Source of the DNA: an uncultured Acetatifactor sp. | GTDB taxonomy: Bacteria > Bacillota > Clostridia > Lachnospirales > Lachnospiraceae | Reading direction: 5' to 3' | DNA length: 64,000 bases | NCBI GenBank assembly: GCA_910578815.1 | Contig: CAJTSE010000003.1 | Location: 65,010 to 129,009, forward strand | Part shown: positions 48,536 to 57,376 of the stretch, piece after piece | Position numbering within the stretch: position 1 is the stretch's first letter | Layout of the letters: each line of letters starts with the position of its first letter | Position numbers and translations under genes: made by a program | Notes under the pieces: model-generated | The model's input: only the letters and a program-made list of their open reading frames with translations | Told to the model about the DNA's origin: nothing | Database searches by the model: none

Positions 48536-49795
48536 ATGAAAATGAGAAAGACACTGTGTCTGATCCTGGCGGCGGTAATGATGCTGACGCTTGCTGCCTG
48601 CGGGGATTCAGAGGGAAAAGGCAAGGCATCCGACTTAAAGATCGGCTGCATCATGCTGGGGGATGAGACGGAAGGCTATACGGCGGCTCACATCAACGGC
48701 ATCAAGGCGGCGGCAGAAGAGCTGGGCCTTTCCGACAAGCTTGTATGGAAATACAAGGTGGATGAAAGCTCTGCGTGTTATGATGCAGCAGTTGACCTGG
48801 TTGGTCAGGGCTGCAATATTATTTTTTCCAACAGCTACGGACACCAGACATACATGGTGCAGGCAGCCCAGGAATATCCTGACGTTACCTTTGTGGCCAT
48901 GACCGGTGATTTCGCGGCGATCTGTGGCCTGTCTAATTTTAAGAACGCATTTACCCATGTTTACGAGTCCCGCTATGTATCCGGTGTGGCGGCAGGCATG
49001 AAGCTGCAGGAGCTTCTGGCTGACGGAACTTTAAGTGCGGAGAGCCAGCCTTCCAGCTTTGACGGGGACGGCAATGTGAAGATCGGTTATGTGGGCGCGT
49101 ATCCTTACGCGGAGGTGGTTTCCGGCTACACTGCATTTTTCTTAGGGATCAGGAGCATTGTTCCCAACGTTGTCATGGAAGTGGAATACACTAACTCCTG
49201 GTTTGATATTGACAAGGAAGGCGCGGCGGCTGAATCCCTGATTGCGGACGGCTGTGTAATCATCGGGCAGCATGCGGATTCCACCGGCGCTCCGGCAGCC
49301 ACCCAGAAGCTCCTGGATAACGGAACCATCTGCTATTCCGTAGGTTACAATATCGACATGCGGGAAACGGCTCCCACTGCGGCGCTGACCTCTGCCACCA
49401 ATAACTGGAAGGTGTATTATAAGCATGCCATGGAGTGCATGGTAAACGGCACGGAGCTGGAAGCCGACTGGGCGGAAGGCTATAATCAGGACGCCGTGGC
49501 TGTCACTGCGCTGAGTGATTCCTGTGCGGCAGGAACCGCAGAAAAGATTGCCGAGGTGGAAGCGGCATTAAAGAATGGCACTCTTCATGTTTTTGACACC
49601 GATACCTTTACCGTGGGCGGTGCGAAAGTGACCACGGCAGAATGTGACATGTCTTTTATGGACTGGGCGGCAGGCAAGGCGATTTATCAGGGTGAGACCG
49701 TAGAGGCCATCAAGGATGGTTATTTCTCAGAGTCCACCTTCAGAAGCGCGCCTTATTTCCAGCTGCGTATTGACGGCATTACCGAGAATAATTAA
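48536..49795 (+). CDS. BMP family ABC transporter substrate-binding lipoprotein
   Basis: 419 residues. Signal peptide and lipobox (LTLAAC) at the N-terminus, then the type 1 periplasmic-binding fold of the basic membrane protein family: KIGCIMLGDETEGYTAAH, FSNSYGHQTYMVQ, YVGAYPYAEVVSGYTAFFLG and IIGQHADSTGAP. Family members bind purine nucleosides and deliver them to NupNOPQ/BmpABC-type transporters, here encoded downstream. It is divergent from xpt, which supports a purine ligand. ATG 48536 follows AAGGAGG at five bases. A terminator-like hairpin after the gene would give it higher expression than the rest of the operon. Confidence 0.92.
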   Translation: MKMRKTLCLILAAVMMLTLAACGDSEGKGKASDLKIGCIMLGDETEGYTAAHINGIKAAAEELGLSDKLVWKYKVDESSACYDAAVDLVGQGCNIIFSNSYGHQTYMVQAAQEYPDVTFVAMTGDFAAICGLSNFKNAFTHVYESRYVSGVAAGMKLQELLADGTLSAESQPSSFDGDGNVKIGYVGAYPYAEVVSGYTAFFLGIRSIVPNVVMEVEYTNSWFDIDKEGAAAESLIADGCVIIGQHADSTGAPAATQKLLDNGTICYSVGYNIDMRETAPTAALTSATNNWKVYYKHAMECMVNGTELEADWAEGYNQDAVAVTALSDSCAAGTAEKIAEVEAALKNGTLHVFDTDTFTVGGAKVTTAECDMSFMDWAAGKAIYQGETVEAIKDGYFSESTFRSAPYFQLRIDGITENN

Positions 49796-49821
49796 ACTTA
49801 AAAAGGAACTGATCGAAAAAG

Positions 49822-49852
49822 AAAAAGAGGACGTGCATTTGGTCCTCTTTTT
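49822..49852 (+). terminator. intrinsic terminator between binding protein and ATPase genes
   Basis: AAAAAGAGGAC, loop of nine bases, GTCCTCTTTTT. Eleven pairs ending in a T run, 26 bases after the binding-protein stop. Partial read-through would supply the transporter genes at lower level. Confidence 0.8.
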
Positions 49853-49926
49853 ACGTCAGACAGATTTATGCTGCAGATTGCACAAATTTATGGAATGGAA
49901 AATGGAATAGGAAAGGAAGAAGCCGC

Positions 49927-51489
49927 ATGGAATGTGCCATCCAGATGAAACACGTTACCAAGACCTTCGGAGCAGTGGCTGCCAATAAGGACGTGACCAT
50001 GGACATCTATAAGGGAGAGATTCTGGCCCTTTTAGGTGAAAACGGCAGCGGAAAAACTACGCTGCTTAACATGATTGCGGGCATCTATTATCCGGACGAG
50101 GGAGAGATCCTGGTAAACGGCAGGCCCGTGGAGATTCGTTCGCCGAAGGATGCGTATGATCTTAAGATCGGTATGATTCATCAGCATTTCAAGCTGGTGG
50201 ACGTATTTACGGCTACGGAAAATATTGCCCTGGGGCTGGAGAGCAAAGAGAAATTTGATTTAAAGCAGGTCAGAAAAAGGGCGGAAGAAATCTGTAAAAA
50301 ATATCATTTTGAGATGGATTTTAACCAGAAGGTTTATGCCATGAGCGTGTCTCAAAAGCAAACGCTGGAGATTATCAAGGCGCTTTTTCGGGGAGCGGAT
50401 ATTCTGATTCTGGACGAGCCCACGGCCGTTCTCACACCTCAGGAAACGGAGAAGCTTTTTCATGTTATCCGCAATATGAAAGCGGACGGTAAGTCCGTGG
50501 TCATTATTACTCACAAGCTCCATGAAGTGCTGGCTATTTCCGACAGGGTGAGCATTCTGCGTAAGGGAGAATATGTAGGCAGCGTGAAAACCGCGGAAGC
50601 CGATGAGGGCCTGCTGACGGAAATGATGGTGGGTCAGAGGGTGGCATTGAATATTGAGAGGCCGGAGTCTGTAAATCCCGTGAAGCGGCTGGAGGTGAGG
50701 AATGTCTCCGTGGTCAGTGAGGAAGGGGTGCAGGTACTGGAGGATATTTCCTTTGATGTGTACGGCGGGGAGATTCTGGGAATCGCCGGTGTCTCTGGCA
50801 ATGGACAAAAGGAGCTGCTGGAGGCCATTGCCGGTCTGCAGCCCGTGGCGGAGGGCGGCAGCATCAAATATTATAACGGAGCAGAGGGCAGTGAGCCGCC
50901 CATGGAGGTGGTGGGAAAGAATCCCAGGATCATCCGCAATGCCGGAATTCATATGTCCTTTGTGCCGGAGGATCGCTTGGGCATGGGCCTGGTGGGCTCT
51001 ATGGGCATGACAGGCAATATGATGCTGAAAAGCTATGACAGGGGCAGAGGTTTTCTGACGGACAGGAAAAAGCCCCAGGACCTGGCGGAGAGTATCATGA
51101 AGGAGCTGGGAGTGGTGACTCCCGGAGTCAATACTCCGGTGTCAAGGCTGTCCGGGGGCAATGTACAGAAGGTGCTGGTAGGCCGGGAGATCTCGGAATC
51201 CCCTATCGTACTGATGACGGCATATGCCGTGCGGGGCCTGGACATCAATACATCCTATACCATTTATGATCTGTTGAACAGACAGAAGAAAAAGGGTGTG
51301 GCAGTGATCTATGTGGGAGAGGATCTGGATGTGCTGCTGGAGCTTTGCGACAGGATACTGGTGTTGTGCGGCGGCAGGGTCAGCGGGATTCTGGACGGGC
51401 GGAAAGCGGCCAAGGAAGAGGTTGGGCTTCTTATGACAGGGAGAGATCTCTCTTTGCGGCGGCAAAACGCGCAGTCAATGGGAGACTGA
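49927..51489 (+). CDS. ABC transporter ATP-binding protein, nucleoside (BMP) type
   Basis: 520 residues with two ATPase domains. Domain 1 has Walker A LLGENGSGKTT and Walker B ILILDEPTAVLTPQE; its signature is MSVSQKQTLEI in place of LSGGQ. Domain 2 has a degenerate Walker A (GVSGNGQKEL), signature LSGGNVQKV and VLMTAYAVRGLD where the catalytic Glu is missing, as is normal for this family of sugar/nucleoside ATPases. It energises the two permeases that follow. Some second-domain changes mean one active site is probably non-hydrolytic. The start follows GGAAAGGAAG. Confidence 0.92.
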   Translation: MECAIQMKHVTKTFGAVAANKDVTMDIYKGEILALLGENGSGKTTLLNMIAGIYYPDEGEILVNGRPVEIRSPKDAYDLKIGMIHQHFKLVDVFTATENIALGLESKEKFDLKQVRKRAEEICKKYHFEMDFNQKVYAMSVSQKQTLEIIKALFRGADILILDEPTAVLTPQETEKLFHVIRNMKADGKSVVIITHKLHEVLAISDRVSILRKGEYVGSVKTAEADEGLLTEMMVGQRVALNIERPESVNPVKRLEVRNVSVVSEEGVQVLEDISFDVYGGEILGIAGVSGNGQKELLEAIAGLQPVAEGGSIKYYNGAEGSEPPMEVVGKNPRIIRNAGIHMSFVPEDRLGMGLVGSMGMTGNMMLKSYDRGRGFLTDRKKPQDLAESIMKELGVVTPGVNTPVSRLSGGNVQKVLVGREISESPIVLMTAYAVRGLDINTSYTIYDLLNRQKKKGVAVIYVGEDLDVLLELCDRILVLCGGRVSGILDGRKAAKEEVGLLMTGRDLSLRRQNAQSMGD

Positions 51490-51529
51490 GACGTGTCAGT
51501 ACAGATGAATACAAATGGAGGGCATAAAT

Positions 51530-52624
51530 TTGAGTGACACACAAATCAGGGAACCGCTGTTACGGGTAGTAAAGCGGGATCAGGCGGCAATGAGACAGAA
51601 AATAGCGGCGCGGGCCGGGGCAATCCTGCTTGCTTTGATATTGGACGCTTTGTTCATCTTTTTTGTCACGGGCTTAAACCCTTTTTCGGTGTACGGCGTT
51701 ATGTTTCAGGGAACCTTCGGTACTAAAATCCGCTTTTCCTGGGCGATGCGGGATCTGGTTTCCCTGCTCTGCATCGGGATCGCACTGGCCCCGGCGTTTA
51801 AGATGAGGTTTTGGAACGTGGGAGCCGAAGGGCAGGTACTTATGGGAGGCCTGATGACGGCGCTGATCATGGTATATTGGGGAGACAAGCTTCCCATGCC
51901 GGTGCTTTTTGCGGTGATGTTGTTTACCAGCATTGCCGTGGGAGCGGTCTGGGGGCTGATTCCCGCATTTTTTAAGGCAAAATGGAAGACCAATGAAACC
52001 TTGTTTACTCTGATGATGAACTATGTGGCCACCAGCTTTGTGGCCTGTGCCGTGAACATTATGAGGGGGCAGGCCTCCAGCCTGGGCAAGCTGAACATGG
52101 GAAGCAGGGCAGGATGGTTTCCGATGGTGTTTGGCCAGCGCTACAATATAAACATCATAGTGGTGCTTCTGCTGACCTTTGCCATGTATTTTTATCTTAA
52201 GTATACCAAGCACGGCTATGAAATCAGCGTGGTGGGAGAGTCTGAGAATACGGCCCGCTATGCGGGGATCAATGTCACCAGGGTGATTCTGCGGACCATG
52301 GCGATCTCCGGAGCCATCAGCGGGCTCTGTGGATTCCTCATTGTCTGCGGCAGGGACCAGACCATTTCCACCACCACAGCAGGCGGTAACGGATTCACGG
52401 CGATCATTGTGGCATGGCTGGCGAAGTTTAATACCTTTTACATGGCGCTGATTGCCTTTTTGCTGGTGTTTTTACAGAAAGGGGCGGCGGAGATTGCGTC
52501 GGCCTACAGCTTAAATGATTATGCTGCGTCCATTATCACGGGCATTATTCTGTTCTGCATACTGGGAAGCGAATTCTTTATTAATTATAAGGTGATCTTC
52601 CGCAGGGAAAGGAGGACAAAATAA
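51530..52624 (+). CDS. ABC transporter permease, nucleoside type (first)
   Basis: 364 residues with about ten membrane helices. The blocks LCIGIALAPAFKMRFWNVGAEGQV (read in two parts: ALAPAFKMRFW and NVGAEGQVLMGG), TNETLFTLMMNYVA and YEISVVGESENTARYAGIN are typical of the YufP/NupP permease. TTG 51530 is taken as start because GGAGGG lies seven bases upstream; ATG 51515 would include that site in the coding region. It is followed after one base by the second permease. Confidence 0.9.
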   Translation: MSDTQIREPLLRVVKRDQAAMRQKIAARAGAILLALILDALFIFFVTGLNPFSVYGVMFQGTFGTKIRFSWAMRDLVSLLCIGIALAPAFKMRFWNVGAEGQVLMGGLMTALIMVYWGDKLPMPVLFAVMLFTSIAVGAVWGLIPAFFKAKWKTNETLFTLMMNYVATSFVACAVNIMRGQASSLGKLNMGSRAGWFPMVFGQRYNINIIVVLLLTFAMYFYLKYTKHGYEISVVGESENTARYAGINVTRVILRTMAISGAISGLCGFLIVCGRDQTISTTTAGGNGFTAIIVAWLAKFNTFYMALIAFLLVFLQKGAAEIASAYSLNDYAASIITGIILFCILGSEFFINYKVIFRRERRTK

Positions 52625-52625
52625 T

Positions 52626-53615
52626 ATGAGCAATCTGATTGCGTGGATTATCAGGGCAGTTCCCTTCGGGACGATCATAATGTACGGAGCCATGGGGGAA
52701 ATCCTCACAGAAAAATCCGGGAATCTGAATCTGGGTGTACCAGGTATTATGTATCTGGGTGGCTTTGCGGGTTTTGCCAGTGCGTTCTATTATGAAAATA
52801 ATGCGGCTTCACCCAATGCCTTTGTCTGTGTATTGCTGTCTCTTGTGTGCTGTGTGGCGGCCTCCATGCTGGGAGGGCTGATCTATAGCTTTTTGACCAT
52901 TTCTCTGCGGGCAAACCAGAATGTTACTGGTCTTGCCTTGACGACCTTCGGCATGGGCATTGCCAATTTCTTCGGCGTATTTATTTTAAACGGAAAGAGC
53001 TATACTGCAGCGCCTTTGGCAAACAGTGCATATGCTCATAAGATTCCCTTTCTCTCCGGGCTGGGGGTTGTGGGACAGACCGTGTTTGGATACGGTTTTC
53101 TGGCATATGCGGCCATTGTTTTGGCAGTGGCACTGCATATTTTCTTAAACAGGACCAGAGCCGGACTGAACTTAAGAGCGGTGGGAGAAAATCCTGCTAC
53201 CGCAGATGCTGCCGGAATCAGCGTCACGCGATACAAATATCTGGCAACTTGTATCGGTGCGGGCATTTCCGGGATTGGCGGCATGTATTATGTGCTGGAT
53301 TACAATTCCGGTATCTGGGCCACCACAGGGCAGATCGAAGCGCTGGGATGGCTGGCGGTGGCTCTGGTGATATTTACCACCTGGCGGCCCTTAAATGCCG
53401 TCTGGGGAGCATATCTGTTCGGGATGCTTTACTGGCTGTATCAGTTTCTGCCAAGCCTCCTGGGATTTACCGTAGCCAGCTATGTGACGGACCTGATTCA
53501 GATGGTTCCCTATGTGGTCACCATCGTGGTGCTGATCATCAGCAGCCTGCACCGGAAAAAAGAAAACCAGCCCCCGGCACATCTGGGACTGGCATACTTC
53601 AGAGAAGAACGTTAA
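52626..53615 (+). CDS. ABC transporter permease, nucleoside type (second)
   Basis: 329 residues, about nine membrane helices. The N-terminus has GAMGEILTEKSGNLNLGVPG, and NQNVTGLALTTFG, then AVGENPATADAAGISVTRYKY are those of the YufQ/NupQ permease. It begins immediately after the first permease. Its last 17 bases overlap the 3' end of holA on the other strand. With the binding protein and ATPase it completes the transporter. Confidence 0.92.
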   Translation: MSNLIAWIIRAVPFGTIIMYGAMGEILTEKSGNLNLGVPGIMYLGGFAGFASAFYYENNAASPNAFVCVLLSLVCCVAASMLGGLIYSFLTISLRANQNVTGLALTTFGMGIANFFGVFILNGKSYTAAPLANSAYAHKIPFLSGLGVVGQTVFGYGFLAYAAIVLAVALHIFLNRTRAGLNLRAVGENPATADAAGISVTRYKYLATCIGAGISGIGGMYYVLDYNSGIWATTGQIEALGWLAVALVIFTTWRPLNAVWGAYLFGMLYWLYQFLPSLLGFTVASYVTDLIQMVPYVVTIVVLIISSLHRKKENQPPAHLGLAYFREER

Positions 53616-54576
53616 GGATCAATATCTCTACACTCATCATATCGTTCATGCGACCGCTTTTTATGGCTTCCTCTGCTTCTACGCACTGCTGTACAGCGTT
53701 TCGCAGGGTGGAAGCCTTGAAACGTGCCGCCTGATTCACGTATTTTTGCGCGATGAAGGGCGGCACGCCTATTTTTGTGCCAATGGAGCGGTTATCGTTG
53801 CCTTTGGATTTCAGCTCCTTTGTCTGCAGCAGCATATTACACTGTCTGGCGATCAGGAACAAAATACGCATTGGAGGTTCTTTTAAGGCCAAAAGATCAT
53901 AGTAAAGCTCCAGGGCCTGTTTTTGCTTTTTGTCGGCAATGGCGTTTATCATGTCAAAAATATGATTGCTGATCTGAGAGGTACAGATGGCCTCCACGTC
54001 CGCATCGGTAATAACATCCCGGTCCATACAATAACAAATCAGCTTCTCCAGCTCCATCTGGATATTGTCCATATTGGTGCCGGTCTTGGAAATAATCAGC
54101 TGTACGGTGCTTTCGGTAATCTTTTTCCCGTCCCTTGCCAGGGTGCTGCCGATCCAGCGCTTCAGCGTATTTTCATCCTGGGACGTAAATTCTGCTGCAT
54201 ATCCCTTTGAATGAACGGTTTTGTACAGCTTACTCCGTTTGTCCACTTCGCTTTCGGAAAACACAAAAAAGGTGGTTTCACAGGGAGCGGCCAGATATTC
54301 AGCCATTTTTTCCCCGCCGGACTTGAACAGACCGCTGTCTGACAGGAGAATGACCCGCCGCTCGGCCAAAAAGGGCAAAGTTTCCGCCAGGTCAATGACT
54401 TCGCCCGGATTAATGCCCTTGCCCTCATAAACATGCACGTTCATGGTATCTCCGTCGGTGCAGAGAGCCTGCCGGAGCTTCTCCCGGTACTGCCGACGCA
54501 GATAGCGCTCTTCCCCGTAAAGAAGGTAGACCTGTTTGAATTTGTTTTGTTTAATGTCTTCTGCGATCTGCCTCAT
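53599..54576 (-). CDS. holA: DNA polymerase III, delta subunit
   Basis: Clamp-loader subunit that opens the sliding clamp. 325 residues. Opens with IAEDIKQNKFKQVYLLYGEERYL, has LAETLPFLAERRVILLSDSGLF and the C-terminal domain with CMDRDVITDADVEAICT, LALKEPPMRILFLIARQ and KVNQAARF-like ending; there is no Walker A motif, as expected for delta. Start 54576 follows AAGGAGC. The gene runs against the nucleoside transporter operon and overlaps its end. Confidence 0.92.
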   Translation of the reverse strand: MRQIAEDIKQNKFKQVYLLYGEERYLRRQYREKLRQALCTDGDTMNVHVYEGKGINPGEVIDLAETLPFLAERRVILLSDSGLFKSGGEKMAEYLAAPCETTFFVFSESEVDKRSKLYKTVHSKGYAAEFTSQDENTLKRWIGSTLARDGKKITESTVQLIISKTGTNMDNIQMELEKLICYCMDRDVITDADVEAICTSQISNHIFDMINAIADKKQKQALELYYDLLALKEPPMRILFLIARQCNMLLQTKELKSKGNDNRSIGTKIGVPPFIAQKYVNQAARFKASTLRNAVQQCVEAEEAIKSGRMNDMMSVEILILNVLL

Positions 54577-54607
54577 AGCGGGCTCCTTGTAAAGCGGTTT
54601 TAAAATC

Positions 54608-54985
54608 CTATCCCATGCAGATTGCCGCAGTGATTCCCAGGAAGGCCCCAATAAACCCAAGGGCAGATATCAGAAGCTGGGATTTAAAGGATTCTGCTTC
54701 CCGTTCCTGCTCAATTTGTATTCTTTCTGCGGCATTGTCGGTGTGAATCTCGTTATCTTCCCAGCTATTCCGTTTCTGAGGGATCAGCCCGAATAAGGGA
54801 AGCAGCACCAGCAGCAGAGCACCTGCCCGTAGTCCGTATTTTCCACTCCCTACGTGTACCGCGGGAGTATTCCTGATCAGGACAGGAATAAAAGACCATA
54901 AAATAAGCAGCACTGTCATTTCTGCAGCCATAACGGCGTTCCGGATCCATTTGAGATTTACAGAAGCGGATTTCGTCTGTTTCAT
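54608..54985 (-). CDS. small membrane protein, unknown function
   Basis: 125 residues with three hydrophobic segments, at about 17-36 (AVMAAEMTVLLILWSFIPVL), 49-62 and 100-122; a polar, charged loop (QKRNSWEDNEIHTDNAAER and IQIEQEREAES) joins the second and third. No family recognised. Start 54985 follows AAAGGAGA. It lies 31 bases upstream of holA in the same direction, so both may be co-transcribed. Confidence 0.6.
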   Translation of the reverse strand: MKQTKSASVNLKWIRNAVMAAEMTVLLILWSFIPVLIRNTPAVHVGSGKYGLRAGALLLVLLPLFGLIPQKRNSWEDNEIHTDNAAERIQIEQEREAESFKSQLLISALGFIGAFLGITAAICMG

Positions 54986-55202
54986 AGGCACAGTTCTCCT
55001 TTCTGCTGATAACTGTATTATACGCCGTTTGCTCAAAATATTCAATATCTGACAGAAATTCGGCGGTATTACACCGGGGTGTATAATCAATCAGTACAGG
55101 CAGAAAAAAGTATTTTAAAGGGAAAAATGTAGAATACCGCAAGATGTTCCCGTCCTGCCGGATTTTTTGCCGCACTTGGGCGAAAAGCGCGATGAGTTGG
55201 AG

Positions 55203-55232
55203 TTGCTGTATCAAACTTATATCTTTTATAAT
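55203..55232 (+). promoter_or_regulatory. probable promoter of the Spo0A-like gene
   Basis: TTGCTG (55203-55208), 18-base spacer, TATAAT (55227-55232). Transcript start near 55239, 40 bases before the ATG. Confidence 0.5.
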
Positions 55233-55278
55233 GGAAAAGTACGAAATTTTGACTTTCTTCAACTTGGAGGGAATTTTT

Positions 55279-55794
55279 ATGGAACAACTTAACGTTACGG
55301 CTGCGAAAGATAATGAAAAAATATACAAGATATTAGGGGATTTGATGAACGGAGATAAGGAATTTCAGATCATGATTACGGTTCCTTCTGCAAAGACTGA
55401 CAGCAATCGTACTGTGCAGGAGGCGGAGAAAAAGGAAATCATCAGGGATCTGGAACAGGACGTGACCGACATGATACACGAGATCGGCGTGCCGGCGCAC
55501 ATCAAGGGATACCAGTACCTGCGGGAGGCAATCATGATGTCGGTGGAGGACCCGGCAATGATCAGTTCCATCACTAAAATACTTTATCCTACCATAGCAA
55601 AGCGTTTTCAAACTACACCCAGCAGAGTGGAGAGGGCGATCCGTCATGCCATCGAGGTGGCCTGGAGCCGGGGACGGATGGAGACCTTGGACGCATTGTT
55701 CGGCTATACGATAGACACGGGAAAGGGGAAGCCGACAAATTCCGAATTTATTGCACTGATTGCGGACAGGATACGACTTTCCTACAGACAATAG
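55279..55794 (+). CDS. stand-alone Spo0A C-terminal DNA-binding domain protein
   Basis: 171 residues. From about residue 55 it carries the Spo0A effector domain: VTDMIHEIGVPAHIKGYQYL, REAIMMSVEDPAMISSITKI and LYPTIAKRFQTTPSRVERAI then RHAIEVAWSRG, the DNA-recognition helix region. The receiver domain of true Spo0A (with its phosphorylated Asp) is absent; the first 50 residues are a short unrelated segment. It would therefore bind 0A boxes without control by phosphorylation, or compete with Spo0A. The start follows TTGGAGGG. It is followed by glgA after 110 bases. Confidence 0.9.
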   Translation: MEQLNVTAAKDNEKIYKILGDLMNGDKEFQIMITVPSAKTDSNRTVQEAEKKEIIRDLEQDVTDMIHEIGVPAHIKGYQYLREAIMMSVEDPAMISSITKILYPTIAKRFQTTPSRVERAIRHAIEVAWSRGRMETLDALFGYTIDTGKGKPTNSEFIALIADRIRLSYRQ

Positions 55795-55904
55795 CGCGCG
55801 TATACAAAAAAGTACTTTCCACTGAGTTGATACTGTTGTATAATCAAAATATGGGGAAATGGCAGAGCCGTTTCCGATATGAAATTATGCGGTGGAGGGT
55901 AACG

Positions 55905-57353
55905 ATGAAAAAAATTCTTTTTGCAGCATCAGAAGGTGTTCCTTTTATTAAGACAGGCGGGCTTGCCGATGTTGTAGGCTCCCTTCCGAAATGTATTGAC
56001 AAGCAGTATTTTGATGTGCGGGTTATCATTCCCAGATATGTCTGCATGAAGCAGGAGTGGAAGGATAAGATGCAGTATGTCAAACATTTTTACATGGATT
56101 TTGACTGGAAAAATGTATATGTAGGCCTGCTGGAAGCGGAAGTGGAGGGTGTACATTATTACTTTATTGACAATGAATATTATTTTAACGGTTCCAAGGT
56201 ATACTGCGATGACCAGAAATGGGAAATCGAGAGATATGCGTTTTTCTCCAAGGCGGTTTTGTCGGCGCTGCCCGTACTTGGCTTTCGGCCGGATGTGATT
56301 CACTGCCATGACTGGCAGACGGGTCTGATACCGGTGTATTTAAAGGAACGATTTCAGGAGGGGGATTTCTACCGCGGGATCAAGTCGGTGATCACCATCC
56401 ACAACCTGAAATTTCAGGGAAAATGGGATACAAAAACGGTCCGCGGCATTACCGGACTGCCGGAATTTTATTTTACTCCCGATAAATTGGAAGCATATAA
56501 GGACGCTAATCTGTTAAAGGGAGGTATTGTCTACGCCGACGCGGTCACTACGGTGAGCAGTACGTACGCGGAAGAAATCAAGACGCCTTTTTATGGAGAA
56601 GGGCTGGACGGACTTCTCCGGGCAAGACAAAGGGATCTGCGGGGTATTGTAAACGGCATAGATTATGCGGAGTTTAATCCGGAGACGGATCCTTATATCG
56701 TGAAGCAGTACAATGCTGTGAACTTCCGAAAGGAGAAGGTAAAGAATAAGCGGGCTCTTCAACAGGAGCTGGGGCTTTGTCAGGATGACAGGAAGATGAT
56801 GATCGGCGTAGTATCCCGTCTGACAGACCAGAAGGGCTTTGACCTGATCGCTTATGTTATGGACGAATTGTGTCGGGATGATATACAGCTTGTGGTTTTG
56901 GGAACCGGTGAGGAACGCTATGAGAATATGTTTCGTCACTTTGACTGGAAATATGGGGATAAGGTATCTGCGAATATTTATTATTCGGATGGGCTGTCTC
57001 ATAAGATTTATGCCTCCTGCGACGCATTTCTCATGCCGTCTTTGTTTGAGCCCTGCGGCCTAAGCCAGCTCATGGCCCTGCGCTATGGTACGATACCCAT
57101 TGTACGGGAAACGGGTGGTCTGAAAGATACGGTACAGGCATACAATGAATACGAAGGAACCGGAACGGGCTTCAGCTTTACTAATTACAACGCTCATGAG
57201 ATGCTGAATTCCATTCGCTATGCGGAGCAGGTTTATTATGACCGGAAGCGTGAGTGGAACAAGATGGTTGACAGAGCCATGGCAGCAGACTTCTCCTGGC
57301 ATGTTTCTGCCAGGAAATATCAGGAGATGTATGATTGGCTGATCGGTGTGTAA
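55905..57353 (+). CDS. glgA: glycogen synthase (ADP-glucose type)
   Basis: Adds glucose from ADP-glucose to glycogen. 482 residues, GT5 family. The N-terminal ADP-glucose-binding motif is KTGGLADVVGSLP with Lys16; the middle has VIHCHDWQTGLIPVYLK and VITIHNLKFQG; the C-terminal domain has GVVSRLTDQKGFDLI and MPSLFEPCGLSQLMALRYGT with the catalytic Glu. Start 55905 follows GGTGGAGGG. No other glg gene is close. In spore formers glycogen stores are made early in sporulation, which may fit its place beside a Spo0A-like gene. Confidence 0.95.
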   Translation: MKKILFAASEGVPFIKTGGLADVVGSLPKCIDKQYFDVRVIIPRYVCMKQEWKDKMQYVKHFYMDFDWKNVYVGLLEAEVEGVHYYFIDNEYYFNGSKVYCDDQKWEIERYAFFSKAVLSALPVLGFRPDVIHCHDWQTGLIPVYLKERFQEGDFYRGIKSVITIHNLKFQGKWDTKTVRGITGLPEFYFTPDKLEAYKDANLLKGGIVYADAVTTVSSTYAEEIKTPFYGEGLDGLLRARQRDLRGIVNGIDYAEFNPETDPYIVKQYNAVNFRKEKVKNKRALQQELGLCQDDRKMMIGVVSRLTDQKGFDLIAYVMDELCRDDIQLVVLGTGEERYENMFRHFDWKYGDKVSANIYYSDGLSHKIYASCDAFLMPSLFEPCGLSQLMALRYGTIPIVRETGGLKDTVQAYNEYEGTGTGFSFTNYNAHEMLNSIRYAEQVYYDRKREWNKMVDRAMAADFSWHVSARKYQEMYDWLIGV

Positions 57354-57376
57354 GCGGGAGTTGAAGTAGGGGTTGG

